Shown here one piece after another: positions 1 through 6,456 of a stretch of 17,860 nt of DNA. A program made the position numbers and the translations under genes. The stretch is from NCBI GenBank assembly GCA_002457295.1, contig NTKF01000029.1, forward strand, positions 1 through 17,860. Reading direction: 5' to 3'. Origin of the DNA: Flavobacteriales bacterium MED-G22. GTDB taxonomy: Bacteria > Bacteroidota > Bacteroidia > Flavobacteriales > Flavobacteriaceae. Under the pieces are notes generated by a model, which was not told where the DNA came from, made no database searches, and saw nothing but the letters and a program-made list of their open reading frames with translations. Position 1 is the first letter of the stretch. Each line of letters opens with the position of its first letter.

Positions 1-186
1 ACCATTTACATCATTGTAGTCATACGATTGATATTTTGTAAAATAAGTGGCATCGAAAGCGATTGCATAGGATGCTGGAAGTTCAATGTTTTTGTAATTA
101 GTAATGAGCCGACTTACAATGGTTTCATTATTATTACTTCCACAACTTGTTAAAAAAATAAGGGTAATTAAAGCTGTTGTTCGCAT
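1..186 (-). CDS. Lipoprotein, 5' part only (runs off the window)
   Basis: An open frame starts with ATG at 186 and stays open to the window edge, giving 62 residues. It begins MRTTALITLIFLTSCGSNNN, a short hydrophobic signal followed by a lipobox (LTSC, Cys15), so the product should be a lipid-anchored envelope protein. After the Cys comes an Asn/Ser-rich linker and a region containing the stretch LPASYAIAFDATYFTKYQSY. I do not recognise the domain, and the rest lies outside the window. The signal peptide and lipobox make the reading frame and start credible. The function is unknown. Confidence 0.75.
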   Translation of the reverse strand, partial: MRTTALITLIFLTSCGSNNNETIVSRLITNYKNIELPASYAIAFDATYFTKYQSYDYNDVNG

Positions 187-452
187 ACTTTTTTTGTTTC
201 TAAATTAAAGTGTTACTAACCCTTTAACGGTCGGTCTATTTATGGGTATAGCCAACCCAAAGAACTAGCCAAACGCACGTCTATTTCATTTATCCACAAA
301 AAATATAGTATGAAGACCCAAATGTAAGCTCTTGGTAAAAGTTTAGAAATGGGAATTATATAAACGTAAATGTAAAAAATAAATTGATAATTAGAGATTT
401 TAGAGGGTTGCTATTTAAAATTTTTGAAGCTAAGTTGAACGTACTAGCGAGA
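187..452. other. Intergenic region with no gene seen
   Basis: This AT-rich spacer separates the lipoprotein gene (minus) from the broken minus-strand gene that ends at 453. Stop codons are frequent in all frames and I see no convincing ORF, RNA gene or strong hairpin. It presumably holds the promoter of the lipoprotein gene, but I could not pick out a clear -7 box. Confidence 0.5.
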
Positions 453-869
453 TTAGTTTTTTGTTTTTGTTTGAACTATAACTTCACTTACATTTCTATG
501 AGTAAAACCATTTGGCAAATTATTTAAAAATTTCACCTGTTTCTTTTCCAAGGTCAGTGGCGGTATGGATATTATTCGCTTTACCATCATTCAAGAGGAT
601 ATATTTTCCAGGGTCAGCACTAAATTCATCTTGAATCATAAAATAATAGATGCCACTTTTTGAAATGCCATTGCCTTTGAGTTTACTATTTTAAATCCAA
701 ACTTTTCTTCAAATTTTGTCCAAAAGGGATTGTTTTTATGGGCAACCATTTGGTCAATATTATCGAAAGCATGAACCCAAAAATAATTGAATTTATAATC
801 TTGTCCATCTCCAATTCCTGACACTCTTTTCAGTAGTGCCCAAGGAGTGGCTATTGCTGGGGGTCTATA
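453..869 (-). pseudogene. Frameshifted remnant of an unidentified protein gene
   Basis: Three minus-strand frames carry consecutive coding-like pieces. Piece A (about 869 down to 636) includes NYFWVHAFDNIDQMVAHKNN and NPFWTKFEEKFGFKIVNSK. Near 670 the reading switches to piece B, ending at 520, which contains ISKSGIYYFMIQDEFSADPG and LLNDGKANNIHTATDL. Near 550 it switches again to piece C, ending at the TAA at 453, containing EKKQVKFLNNLPNGFTHRNV. Each piece has normal residue composition and stops soon after the switch, as expected for a gene broken by small indels. The best start visible is GTG at 824, but the open frame continues up to 869, so the true 5' end is unclear. I cannot name the family; the Trp/His-rich start faintly suggests a ferredoxin-like (dimeric alpha/beta barrel) domain, which is a guess. 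Sequencing error is an alternative to decay. Confidence 0.45.
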
Positions 870-1039
870 TCATATCATCATGGACGATTTTGCTAAAGAA
901 AGTTTCCATATCTCCTGGGTTAAATAAGTCATATGCTCTTTGTGCAATTTCTTTTATATTCATTGTAATCGGGTTATGGTTAATAAGTATCAATCGTATA
1001 AAAAAATCTAAAAATAAACGAAGGAGGTCACTGAGCTAG
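836..1039 (+). CDS. Possible two-helix membrane protein or fragment
   Basis: A 67-residue frame starts with GTG at 836, though the frame is open back to 791. It has two hydrophobic helices, at about residues 4-22 (EWLLLGVYIISSWTILL) and 35-53 (ALCAISFIFIVIGLWLISI), separated by a polar loop. It ends in a strongly basic tail (RIKKSKNKRRRS), which fits a membrane protein with a cytoplasmic C-terminus. It has no ATG, no recognisable family, and its beginning overlaps the 5' end of the broken minus-strand gene. It may be the tail of a larger, decayed gene. I consider it possible rather than likely. Confidence 0.3.
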   Translation: MPKEWLLLGVYIISSWTILLKKVSISPGLNKSYALCAISFIFIVIGLWLISINRIKKSKNKRRRSLS

Positions 1040-1124
1040 CAAATTATAATTCACCCTCTATTTTGTTTAACTATTTACTGATATTTTTATATATTGACCA
1101 ATAATAAATAAACAAAAGTACAGT

Positions 1125-1271
1125 TTGAGTTTAATTGAAGAGGCTTTAATTGCAAAATCTGAAAAGGATTTATTGCAGATCATTAAAGATAGTGATGCCC
1201 CTCCACCATTTTTAGAAATGGCACAAATTATCTATGAGAGGCGTTTTTCTAAAGTGCCTAATGTAGAATAG
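1125..1271 (+). pseudogene. Short coding-like remnant, helical EEAL..AKSEKDLL segment
   Basis: The frame ending at the TAG at 1269-1271 reads SLIEEALIAKSEKDLLQIIK then SDAPPPFLEMAQIIYERRFS. This is the kind of charged helix-turn-helix segment often found at the N-terminus of uncharacterised Bacteroidota proteins (ALxAKSDxELxxIV..xxxYxPEAxExAxxEL). No ATG precedes it; a TTG at 1125 is the only nearby candidate start. The next coding-like piece, in another frame, is at 1319-1453, so both may come from one decayed gene. The family match is from memory and weak. Confidence 0.35.
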
Positions 1272-1351
1272 GATCTTTATTTCCTATTGTGTTAGAAAAG
1301 CTCTTTTTGGTTTTTTAAGAAACGATTTTTCCATCTGAAATAATACAATTA

Positions 1352-1453
1352 ATGAGGGTAGTCAACCAGATTAGATCCCTCGGTTATCTTCATACAATAT
1401 TGGGTTCCATTTCAATAATAATGATCATACAAATAGTTACCTTTAGCATATGA
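1352..1453 (+). CDS. Possible 33-residue membrane peptide or gene tail overlapping the next start
   Basis: ATG at 1352 opens a 33-residue frame with one hydrophobic helix (about residues 11-33, LHTILGSISIIMIIQIVTFS). Its stop TGA (1451-1453) overlaps the ATG of the next gene as ATGA, a typical arrangement for translational coupling. The frame is open upstream to a TAA at 1316, reading ETIFPSEIIQL before the Met. It could therefore be the C-terminal membrane tail of a larger gene whose front survives at 1125-1271. The sequence cannot decide between a genuine small protein and a remnant. Confidence 0.3.
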   Translation: MRVVNQIRSLGYLHTILGSISIIMIIQIVTFSI

Positions 1454-1983
1454 ATTATTGTATTTTATTGACATTTCTCATATCAGTCAATGTTTTCTCG
1501 CAATCCCTTTTTAAAGAATATGAAATAACTGACGGCGGAGGCAATCCAATCGGCAAACAGCTATTGAATTATTCGGAAGGGTGGTATACAAATTCGTATA
1601 CAACAAACTCAAAAATCACTGCCAAAACAAGATATAAAAAGGGGGATGACGGCTCTAATTTGGGTACTATAGCATTTTCCATTTATAAAGTAGAGTTAAA
1701 GGATTCAGTAGATTTTAGTGACATTAAAAAAATAAGGTTTAGCATGGAACTATTCAATGAAACAAAGTTGAAAACAGTGATGGCCTTTGATACTAAGATC
1801 ACAGGCATACAACCCAGAAGTAAAGCATATGTGGAAGCTGCATCAAAAGTGGAAGACTTTGAAACAAAACAAAAGATTTTTAATGCCATTCTAAACGCAA
1901 AAGAACCCATTAGAATTATAATATCAATAAAAGGAATTAGATTGAAGGAAACCTTCACATTTACTATAGCCCCACAACAATGA
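1450..1983 (+). CDS. Secreted protein of unknown function
   Basis: The 177-residue product starts MNYCILLTFLISVNVFSQ, a classical Sec signal peptide with probable cleavage after VFS or FSQ, so it should be periplasmic or surface-exposed. The mature part is beta-rich and starts LFKEYEITDGGGNPIGKQLL; the middle is polar and the last third carries the alternating hydrophobic stretch RIIISIKGIRLKETFTFTI. No catalytic motif or named domain is visible. The gene ends in TGA at 1981, after which the same frame stays open into the following lipoprotein gene, and the codons after the TGA look coding-like (EEELDKLRQDSMRMHLDKIK). The original C-terminus may therefore have been longer. The start at 1450 is set by the signal peptide. 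Confidence 0.75.
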   Translation: MNYCILLTFLISVNVFSQSLFKEYEITDGGGNPIGKQLLNYSEGWYTNSYTTNSKITAKTRYKKGDDGSNLGTIAFSIYKVELKDSVDFSDIKKIRFSMELFNETKLKTVMAFDTKITGIQPRSKAYVEAASKVEDFETKQKIFNAILNAKEPIRIIISIKGIRLKETFTFTIAPQQ

Positions 1984-2049
1984 GAAGAAGAGTTGGACAA
2001 ACTCCGGCAAGATTCAATGCGGATGCATTTAGACAAAATAAAAAATGAT

Positions 2050-2574
2050 ATGAAAAAGCTACTTTTAATCTTCTTTTTGATACTACTTGTTTTTTCTTGT
2101 TCTAAAGAGGAAAAGGGAGAGACCAATGAAACCCTCACAGAATTATTTGATGATTCATTTTGGACTCTACAAAACGAAACCCTAGAGGCAATCATATTTA
2201 TTAAAGGTGATGCATTAACAATAAAGCAACGTTATAATGGAAGCACTGCAGATTGTGATACTCAACAAAACACCTTGAAGGAAGGTAATATTGATTGGGG
2301 TGGTGACGATGCCATGGTTTTTTTTGAAACCAATTCACCAGAGAAATTAGTGGTCATTATAAATTATACAGAATCTTGTGAGAACCCAGATTTTACAAAC
2401 GGTAATCAGTATTGTGACGAACACGACAAATACACCCTAAAAATAAAGGATTCGATCCTACTTCTCACTATCGATGAATTTATAGACGGTGAATATACGG
2501 ATGTAGGTGATATTGTTTTTACGAGAGATAATTCCTTTACTTCTAGCGATTATTCATATTGGGGTTGTGATTAA
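2050..2574 (+). CDS. Lipoprotein of unknown function
   Basis: The frame opens earlier (TTG at 1993), but the ATG at 2050 gives a proper lipoprotein signal, MKKLLLIFFLILLVFSCSKE, with the lipobox Cys at residue 17, so I take that start (174 residues). The mature chain is acidic, with Cys residues in TADCDT, TESCEN, NQYCDE and the C-terminal WGCD that could form disulfides. It contains the Trp/Gly-rich segment NIDWGGDDAMVFFETNS and the beta-strand pair YTLKIKDSILLLTIDEF. This looks like the lipocalin-type or beta-sandwich small lipoproteins common in flavobacteria, but no family can be assigned. It follows the secreted protein by 66 bases and is probably co-transcribed with it. Confidence 0.75.
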   Translation: MKKLLLIFFLILLVFSCSKEEKGETNETLTELFDDSFWTLQNETLEAIIFIKGDALTIKQRYNGSTADCDTQQNTLKEGNIDWGGDDAMVFFETNSPEKLVVIINYTESCENPDFTNGNQYCDEHDKYTLKIKDSILLLTIDEFIDGEYTDVGDIVFTRDNSFTSSDYSYWGCD

Positions 2575-2696
2575 CTAGCTTGTTTTTTTAGCTTAAGATT
2601 AAGGGTTTATCAAACAGGAGATAAGAAAATATGTTCCTTCCTTTGGAGGGACACATCCTTATAGAAAACATTTTGTTTAGATTAAAGGCACTTTGT

Positions 2697-4049
2697 TCAC
2701 TTTTGTTGGGCTAAAGCATTCTCGAACAATTTCATTACATATAAGTGAATTTTTGCTTGAGTATATCTATACAAATACCAAGGTAATCTTGGAACGTATT
2801 CATGAATGGCCACAACAATGTATTCATTATCAAACAAAGATCTAAATTCGAGCCATCCTAATTCTGTCCTTTTTGTCAGAAGGCCCCCAGTGATGTAGAA
2901 CAGTTGTCTGTCTAGGGCACTTCTGTTTTCAATTAATCTCAACTCTAAAAATTTTATTCCAAAAAAAGTAAAACTCAAATATTCACCATCAAATTTAGAT
3001 TTAATTATTTGAGCAAATTGCTTAGAAAGCCATACGGGATAGAAATTGGCCACCCATTGAGCGTCTTTTTTTGAAGGATTATATATTCTTTGTACACTCC
3101 TTACTGTGTTTTTCTCCTCTTTTGGAGCTATGAAGGCCGGCATTTTTGGGGCTTCCATACTCAAGGCATTTTTTATACTGTTTTCAGTGGGGATTAATTT
3201 CAATTTAAATTGTTTTATATCCTCTTGATTGGGCAACATTTCATACTTTAAACTCTCTACAAGAGGGGAAACAAAATTTGTACTTGAAGATGAAAATAGA
3301 GATACCCACCATTTTGAAAAGTGTAAAGAAAAAAAAGGAATTGAAAAAATATATCTTTTTTTACCCATTAATTCAGACGTTATTTTAATCAAATTGAGGT
3401 AGGTCATTTTGGATCTACCCCCTACTTCAAAAATTTTATCATAACAACCTATCTCTCCTAGCGATTTACGTACAATTTCTAATACGTTAAAAACATCTAT
3501 GGGTTGATTCATGGATAAAGTCCATTTGGGGCAGATCATAATGGGTAGATTATTAATAAGATTGGTTATGATTTTGAATGATGAGCCACCAGGTCCAATA
3601 ATAATTCCCGCTCTTATTGAAGTTAAAGGAGTATTTCTTGAACCTAAAATTTTTTCTACTTCTAACCGAGAACTAAGGTGCTTTGAGAGGTGTTGGTTTT
3701 TTGGAACAATGCCTCCAATATAAATGATTTGTTTCACCTTGTTTTTTTCTGCAGCTCTTGAAAAATTGTCTGCCAACAATAAATCAGTGTCTTCAAAACT
3801 GCTTTGATTCAATCTGGTCGATGGCTGCATGGAGTGCACTAAGTATATCGCATAATCAGCTCCTTCTAGAGCTTTCTCAGTATTGCTGATAGAATATAAA
3901 TCTACATTTCGCCATTCAACTGTAGTGTTTAATGAGGGTTTTATTATTTTTCTTGTTAGAGCAATTATATCATACTCATTGGCAAATGTTTCTATGATCC
4001 AACGACCAATAAAACCAGTAGCACCCGCAATAACAATTTTCTCTTTCAT
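2697..4049 (-). CDS. NAD(P)-binding epimerase-like protein with C-terminal DUF2867
   Basis: The 450-residue protein starts with an atypical short-chain dehydrogenase domain. Residues 3-21 contain the strand-turn-helix KIVIAGATGFIGRWI with the dinucleotide-binding pattern GxxGxxG (Gly9, Gly12, Gly15). Residues about 88-130 include YAIYLVHSMQPS and KQIIYIGGIVP, the NmrA/YbjT-like version in which the classical YxxxK catalytic pair is not obvious. From about residue 328 a second domain (WVANFYPVWLSKQF to YRYTQAKIHLYVMKLFENAL) matches the DUF2867 domain commonly fused to such proteins. Related proteins are cytosolic and of unproven substrate; a redox-sensing or isoprenoid/sugar-modifying role is only a guess. 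The gene stands alone, with ATG at 4049. Length is normal for this fusion. Confidence 0.85.
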   Translation of the reverse strand: MKEKIVIAGATGFIGRWIIETFANEYDIIALTRKIIKPSLNTTVEWRNVDLYSISNTEKALEGADYAIYLVHSMQPSTRLNQSSFEDTDLLLADNFSRAAEKNKVKQIIYIGGIVPKNQHLSKHLSSRLEVEKILGSRNTPLTSIRAGIIIGPGGSSFKIITNLINNLPIMICPKWTLSMNQPIDVFNVLEIVRKSLGEIGCYDKIFEVGGRSKMTYLNLIKITSELMGKKRYIFSIPFFSLHFSKWWVSLFSSSSTNFVSPLVESLKYEMLPNQEDIKQFKLKLIPTENSIKNALSMEAPKMPAFIAPKEEKNTVRSVQRIYNPSKKDAQWVANFYPVWLSKQFAQIIKSKFDGEYLSFTFFGIKFLELRLIENRSALDRQLFYITGGLLTKRTELGWLEFRSLFDNEYIVVAIHEYVPRLPWYLYRYTQAKIHLYVMKLFENALAQQK

Positions 4050-4402
4050 TTAAATCCACATTTTATTTTTGACTTTGATCGTTTCATCTTTCTTTATTAT
4101 TCTTCATTGATTATGTCTTGTTTGCAGATATAGCATCTTGGTAAAATATGATGTACATGATAGTGATACGCTTAAGACGACAAACATAGTTTTGAAATTA
4201 AAAAGTCCTTATTTAGTTGTTGAACTATTTTGATACTGAATGGAATTTCTGTTAGTTGATTAAATATAACAAAAACCATAGCGAGTTGGCTAACAGAATA
4301 CCTCTAGATATGGCTCAACATTATTTTAAAATATGATACCACTATAAGTTAAATGAATAGCCGCCATTGCTTAGTATGGCTTTGAGTTGTACTTTTATAT
4401 AA
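4050..4402. other. Divergent promoter region with no gene seen
   Basis: This spacer separates the epimerase-like gene (minus) from the PAS gene (plus) and must hold both promoters. I find only very short ORFs and no strong hairpin. On the plus strand TGGCTTTG at about 4377-4384, some 18 bases before the PAS start codon, is one mismatch from the flavobacterial -7 consensus TAnnTTTG, but no upstream TTG element sits at the expected distance, so I do not claim it as a promoter. Confidence 0.5.
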
Positions 4403-4912
4403 ATGAAATATAATAAAAACAAAAATTTATTACCATTAGCTAGTCTTGAATTTTATTTAGAAAATAATCAAAGTCTAGCAGATGATTCTAAGAAGAATAA
4501 TGATATTTCTAACTTGATTGACGTATTAAATGTCAATTATTGGACTTCAGAAATAACTGCAAATGTGTTTCAAAAAGAGTATGACGCAATTGTTTTGACA
4601 GATAAAACCCAGAAAATTAGATGGGTTAGTTCTGGTTTCAGAAAAATGACCGGCTATCCTAAACAATATGCACTTGGTAAAAGACCCAATTTTCTTCAAG
4701 GCGAATTGACCTCTAAGACATTAAAAAAACAAATTAGGGAGGAGTTGGTAAACAATCACTCGTTTAGTGGGGCCATTGTAAATTATAAGAAGAACGGAGA
4801 ACCGTATAATTGTCAAATCACAATTTTACCACTTTACACTAAAAATGAAAATCTAAAATATTTTTTAGCTTTTGAAAAAGAGATAACAATGAGTCAACAA
4901 CAAAGGGGTTGA
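4403..4912 (+). CDS. Stand-alone LOV-like PAS protein lacking the photoactive cysteine
   Basis: The product is 169 residues with a single PAS domain at about 58-162 and a 50-residue N-terminal extension. The PAS core is visible as DAIVLTDKTQKIRWVSSGFR, then the motif KMTGYPKQYALGKRPNFLQG (residues 81-100), then the strand IVNYKKNGEPYNCQITILPL. It follows the LOV pattern closely: GxNCRFLQG is here GKRPNFLQG, and the Asn residues of NYxxxGxPxN that contact flavin in LOV proteins are kept (Asn127, Asn136). The cysteine that forms the flavin adduct is replaced by Pro95. No kinase, cyclase or DNA-binding output domain is attached. It is a cytosolic sensor or adaptor; whether it binds a flavin is unknown. 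A hairpin terminator follows at 4964. Confidence 0.85.
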   Translation: MKYNKNKNLLPLASLEFYLENNQSLADDSKKNNDISNLIDVLNVNYWTSEITANVFQKEYDAIVLTDKTQKIRWVSSGFRKMTGYPKQYALGKRPNFLQGELTSKTLKKQIREELVNNHSFSGAIVNYKKNGEPYNCQITILPLYTKNENLKYFLAFEKEITMSQQQRG

Positions 4913-4963
4913 ACTAAACTCTATGTCAATTTAAAACAAACAAAACTAGAGTAATACTTCCTG

Positions 4964-5014
4964 CTCAAACGAAAAGTCAAAAAACTCATTTGAATCGTTT
5001 GAGTGGGATTTTTT
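4964..5014 (+). terminator. Probable rho-independent terminator after the PAS gene
   Basis: A perfect 9-base inverted repeat, CTCAAACGA at 4964-4972 and TCGTTTGAG at 4995-5003, is followed by TGGGATTTTTTG with a run of six T at 5009-5014. An internal alternative stem (ACTCA at 4984-4988 with TGAGT at 5000-5004) would place the T-run closer. It lies 52 bases past the PAS stop codon in the expected orientation. Confidence 0.6.
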
Positions 5015-5082
5015 GTACCACTCCATATCACAATGGTTTAAAAACGTATAGACAATAGATGGTTTTTAATATCAAAAAATTT

Positions 5083-5241
5083 TCAACTAAAATTCGCAAA
5101 ACCAATTGTACAAACATGTAAATCGAATTGCAGCTCAAATTCTGCTGCTTGAGAGATCATGATGCCATTTTTGCTATGACCCACCAAAATGATTTTTCCG
5201 TCAATGCTGTCAATCATTGCACAAAGACGCTGTACAGTTTT
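5083..5241 (-). pseudogene. Fragment of an alpha/beta hydrolase (nucleophile-elbow region)
   Basis: On the minus strand, 52 sense codons between a TAA at 5242-5244 and a TGA at 5083-5085 read KTVQRLCAMIDSIDGKIILV then GHSKNGIMISQAAEFELQFD. This is the central part of a salicylate-esterase-like alpha/beta hydrolase, where the strand IILVGHSxxGxxISQAAE carries the nucleophile Ser in GHSxxG. The family is normally about 230-270 residues with Asp and His catalytic residues further on. Here the first third is missing, and after QAAE the sequence loses the family pattern and stops. There is no start codon at the upstream end. It is a decayed piece, sitting immediately before the unknown membrane protein gene on the other strand. 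Confidence 0.7.
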
Positions 5242-5260
5242 TTAAAAGAAAAGGCTATTC

Positions 5261-5974
5261 ATGAAAGAACTGAAGAAATATTTTGATGACTACACAATTA
5301 AAGCAAGGATTTTACCGGGTTTAACCGTGATTGCTCCTTTTATAATTGTAGCTGGATTTCTCAATGCAGAAATTGACATTACTATAAATGTGATATTTGT
5401 AATAGGCTTGTTAACCTTTATGAGCGTTATATGCAGAAACTTAGGAGTACGGAAAGAAAAGAAAATAGTTAAGAAGCTTGGAGCCTATCAAACCACCTTA
5501 TTGCTAAGGTATTCTGACTCAACAATAGATTCATTTACGAAGACAAGGTATCATAGTTACCTAAATGAACAGATTAAAAATCTTGATTTACCATTATTGG
5601 CAGAAGATGAAGTCAAAAATCCTCACCAAAGTGATGATATGTATAACTCTGCCATAAGGTGGCTCAGAAAAAATAGACGAGATAAAGAAAAATTCCCTTT
5701 TGTTCATAAAGACTTGACAACATATGGTTTTACACGAAATTTATTAGGTCTAAAATTACCAGCTTTAATTCTCTATATAGGTGTTTTATTATCGGCATTC
5801 ATTTATCTATATGCTAATGGAGAAATAGAGAAATTATACCAAAACACGGACTATCTTATTTCAAGTTTAACAATTGTGATTTCTATAGTAATACTATTAT
5901 TTGGAATATCTTTTAAAACTGTGGTTTCACAAGGATTCGCTTATGCAAAAACAATATTAGAAACATGCGAATAA
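5261..5974 (+). CDS. Four-helix membrane protein of unknown function
   Basis: The 237-residue protein has two N-terminal helices (about residues 19-35 and 39-57) and two C-terminal helices (about 165-185 and 199-217). The 105-residue soluble part between them is rich in Arg and Lys. Notable patterns are KARILPGLTVIAPF before helix 1, CRNLGVRKEKKIVKKLG after helix 2, LLLRYSDSTIDSFTKTRYHS in the soluble part, IRWLRKNRRDKEKFPFVHKD, and TYGFTRNLLGLK just before helix 3. I recall similar uncharacterised membrane proteins in accessory regions of diverse bacteria, but cannot name a family. Its stop is 10 bases before a long inverted repeat, and a hydrolase fragment precedes it, so it appears to be in a recombined, cassette-like locus. 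Start is ATG at 5261, giving an N-terminal amphipathic helix. Confidence 0.8.
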   Translation: MKELKKYFDDYTIKARILPGLTVIAPFIIVAGFLNAEIDITINVIFVIGLLTFMSVICRNLGVRKEKKIVKKLGAYQTTLLLRYSDSTIDSFTKTRYHSYLNEQIKNLDLPLLAEDEVKNPHQSDDMYNSAIRWLRKNRRDKEKFPFVHKDLTTYGFTRNLLGLKLPALILYIGVLLSAFIYLYANGEIEKLYQNTDYLISSLTIVISIVILLFGISFKTVVSQGFAYAKTILETCE

Positions 5975-5980
5975 ATACGC

Positions 5981-6120
5981 CACACAACAATAAATATACG
6001 TAATTGCTTGTTCTCGCCTAGTTCCGAAAATTCTTGCGGATTTTCAGTTTGGTGTGTACTTGCTAAAGTTAAGTGCTTAAACACGCAACTACTCATAGCC
6101 GAGACCGTTGTAAGCAATTG
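5981..6120. repeat. Imperfect inverted repeat, attC-like element 1
   Basis: This non-coding block follows the membrane protein stop codon. Its left part contains ACAAC (5984-5988) and AATTGCTT (6002-6009); its right part contains GTTGT (6107-6111) and AAGCAATT (6112-6119), exact reverse complements, with a 90-base variable middle. The right boundary ACCGTTGTAAGCAAT (6104-6118) matches the right boundary of the second element, ACCGTTAGGTGCAAT (6361-6375), at 11 of 15 positions with no gap. I recall near-identical blocks between genes in other flavobacterial genomes. The layout (gene, then palindrome with conserved ends and variable centre) resembles integron attC sites, but the pairing is not cleanly nested and no integrase gene is in the window. 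Confidence 0.5.
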
Positions 6121-6127
6121 AAGCTAG

Positions 6128-6265
6128 ATGGAAGACTTACAAATAAAAATAAACCCAGAAGCTGAATTAGTTTTCGATAATTATCCTGATTCCGTACGGA
6201 ATAAAATGTTAACCCTTCGTGAGTTAATTATAGAAACGTTTGCTAACAACGTATATAAAAAATAG
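6128..6265 (+). pseudogene. Truncated DUF1801 protein (N-terminal 45 residues only)
   Basis: ATG at 6128 starts a 45-residue frame reading EDLQIKINPEAELVFDNYPD then SVRNKMLTLRELIIETF. This matches the first helices of DUF1801/YdhG-like proteins (about 110-140 residues when complete), where the pattern YPxxVRxxLxxLRxLIxxxA is typical. After residues FA (position 6245) the frame runs straight into the left arm of the second inverted repeat and stops at TAG 6263-6265. So the gene is cut exactly at the repeat, consistent with loss of its 3' part by recombination. It lies 10 bases after the first repeat. It might still be translated as a short peptide, but the family fold would be incomplete. Confidence 0.6.
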
Positions 6266-6375
6266 CGGTTAAGTGCTAAAACGAAAGATATATTAGAAAA
6301 ACGAAGGTCAGTTATAAACCGAAAAGTTTGTCTAACAAATCCGCTACTTTTCATATACTAACCGTTAGGTGCAAT
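6243..6375. repeat. Imperfect inverted repeat, attC-like element 2
   Basis: The left arm GTATATAAAAAATAGCGG (6251-6268) and right arm CCGCTACTTTTCATATAC (6341-6358) are reverse complements at 16 of 18 positions, separated by a 72-base non-coding centre. Outside them the ends read CTAAC (6243-6247) and GTTAG (6364-6368), again complementary. GTTAGGT at 6364-6370 fits the integron core consensus GTTRRRY, and GCTAAC at the other end approximates its complement. An arm of this size with complementary terminal cores and an unpaired bulge (GGTTA against AAC) is the architecture of an attC site. It cuts the preceding DUF1801 frame. No integrase is visible, so mobility is an inference. Confidence 0.6.
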
Positions 6376-6404
6376 GAGAACAAACAAAATAAAAGAATAA
6401 ATAC

Positions 6405-6436
6405 AAAACCCTCTTTCAAGCGAATAAGAGGGTTTT
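6405..6436 (-). terminator. Hairpin terminator of the NTF2-like gene (possibly bidirectional)
   Basis: AAAACCCTCTT (6405-6415) and AAGAGGGTTTT (6426-6436) form a perfect 11-base stem with a 10-base loop. It lies 20 bases beyond the stop of the minus-strand gene ending at 6457, with T-runs at the end of the stem on both strands, so it could also block transcription arriving from the cassette-like region. Confidence 0.8.
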
Positions 6437-6456
6437 CTATCATAACCAAAAAATGA

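Noticed and set aside
1353..1380. GAGGG...CCCTC inverted repeat as a terminator or operator
   Set aside because: Only five paired bases with an 18-base loop, no T-run, and it lies inside a coding-like frame.
1683..2195. 170-codon minus-strand frame with hydrophobic and Ser-rich segments over the secreted and lipoprotein genes
   Set aside because: It is opposite two genes with clear signal peptides; its Ser-rich composition is typical of antisense frames.
2576..2600. AGCTTG and TAGCTTAAG around a T-run after the lipoprotein gene as a terminator
   Set aside because: The halves are direct rather than inverted apart from AGCT, so no stable stem forms.
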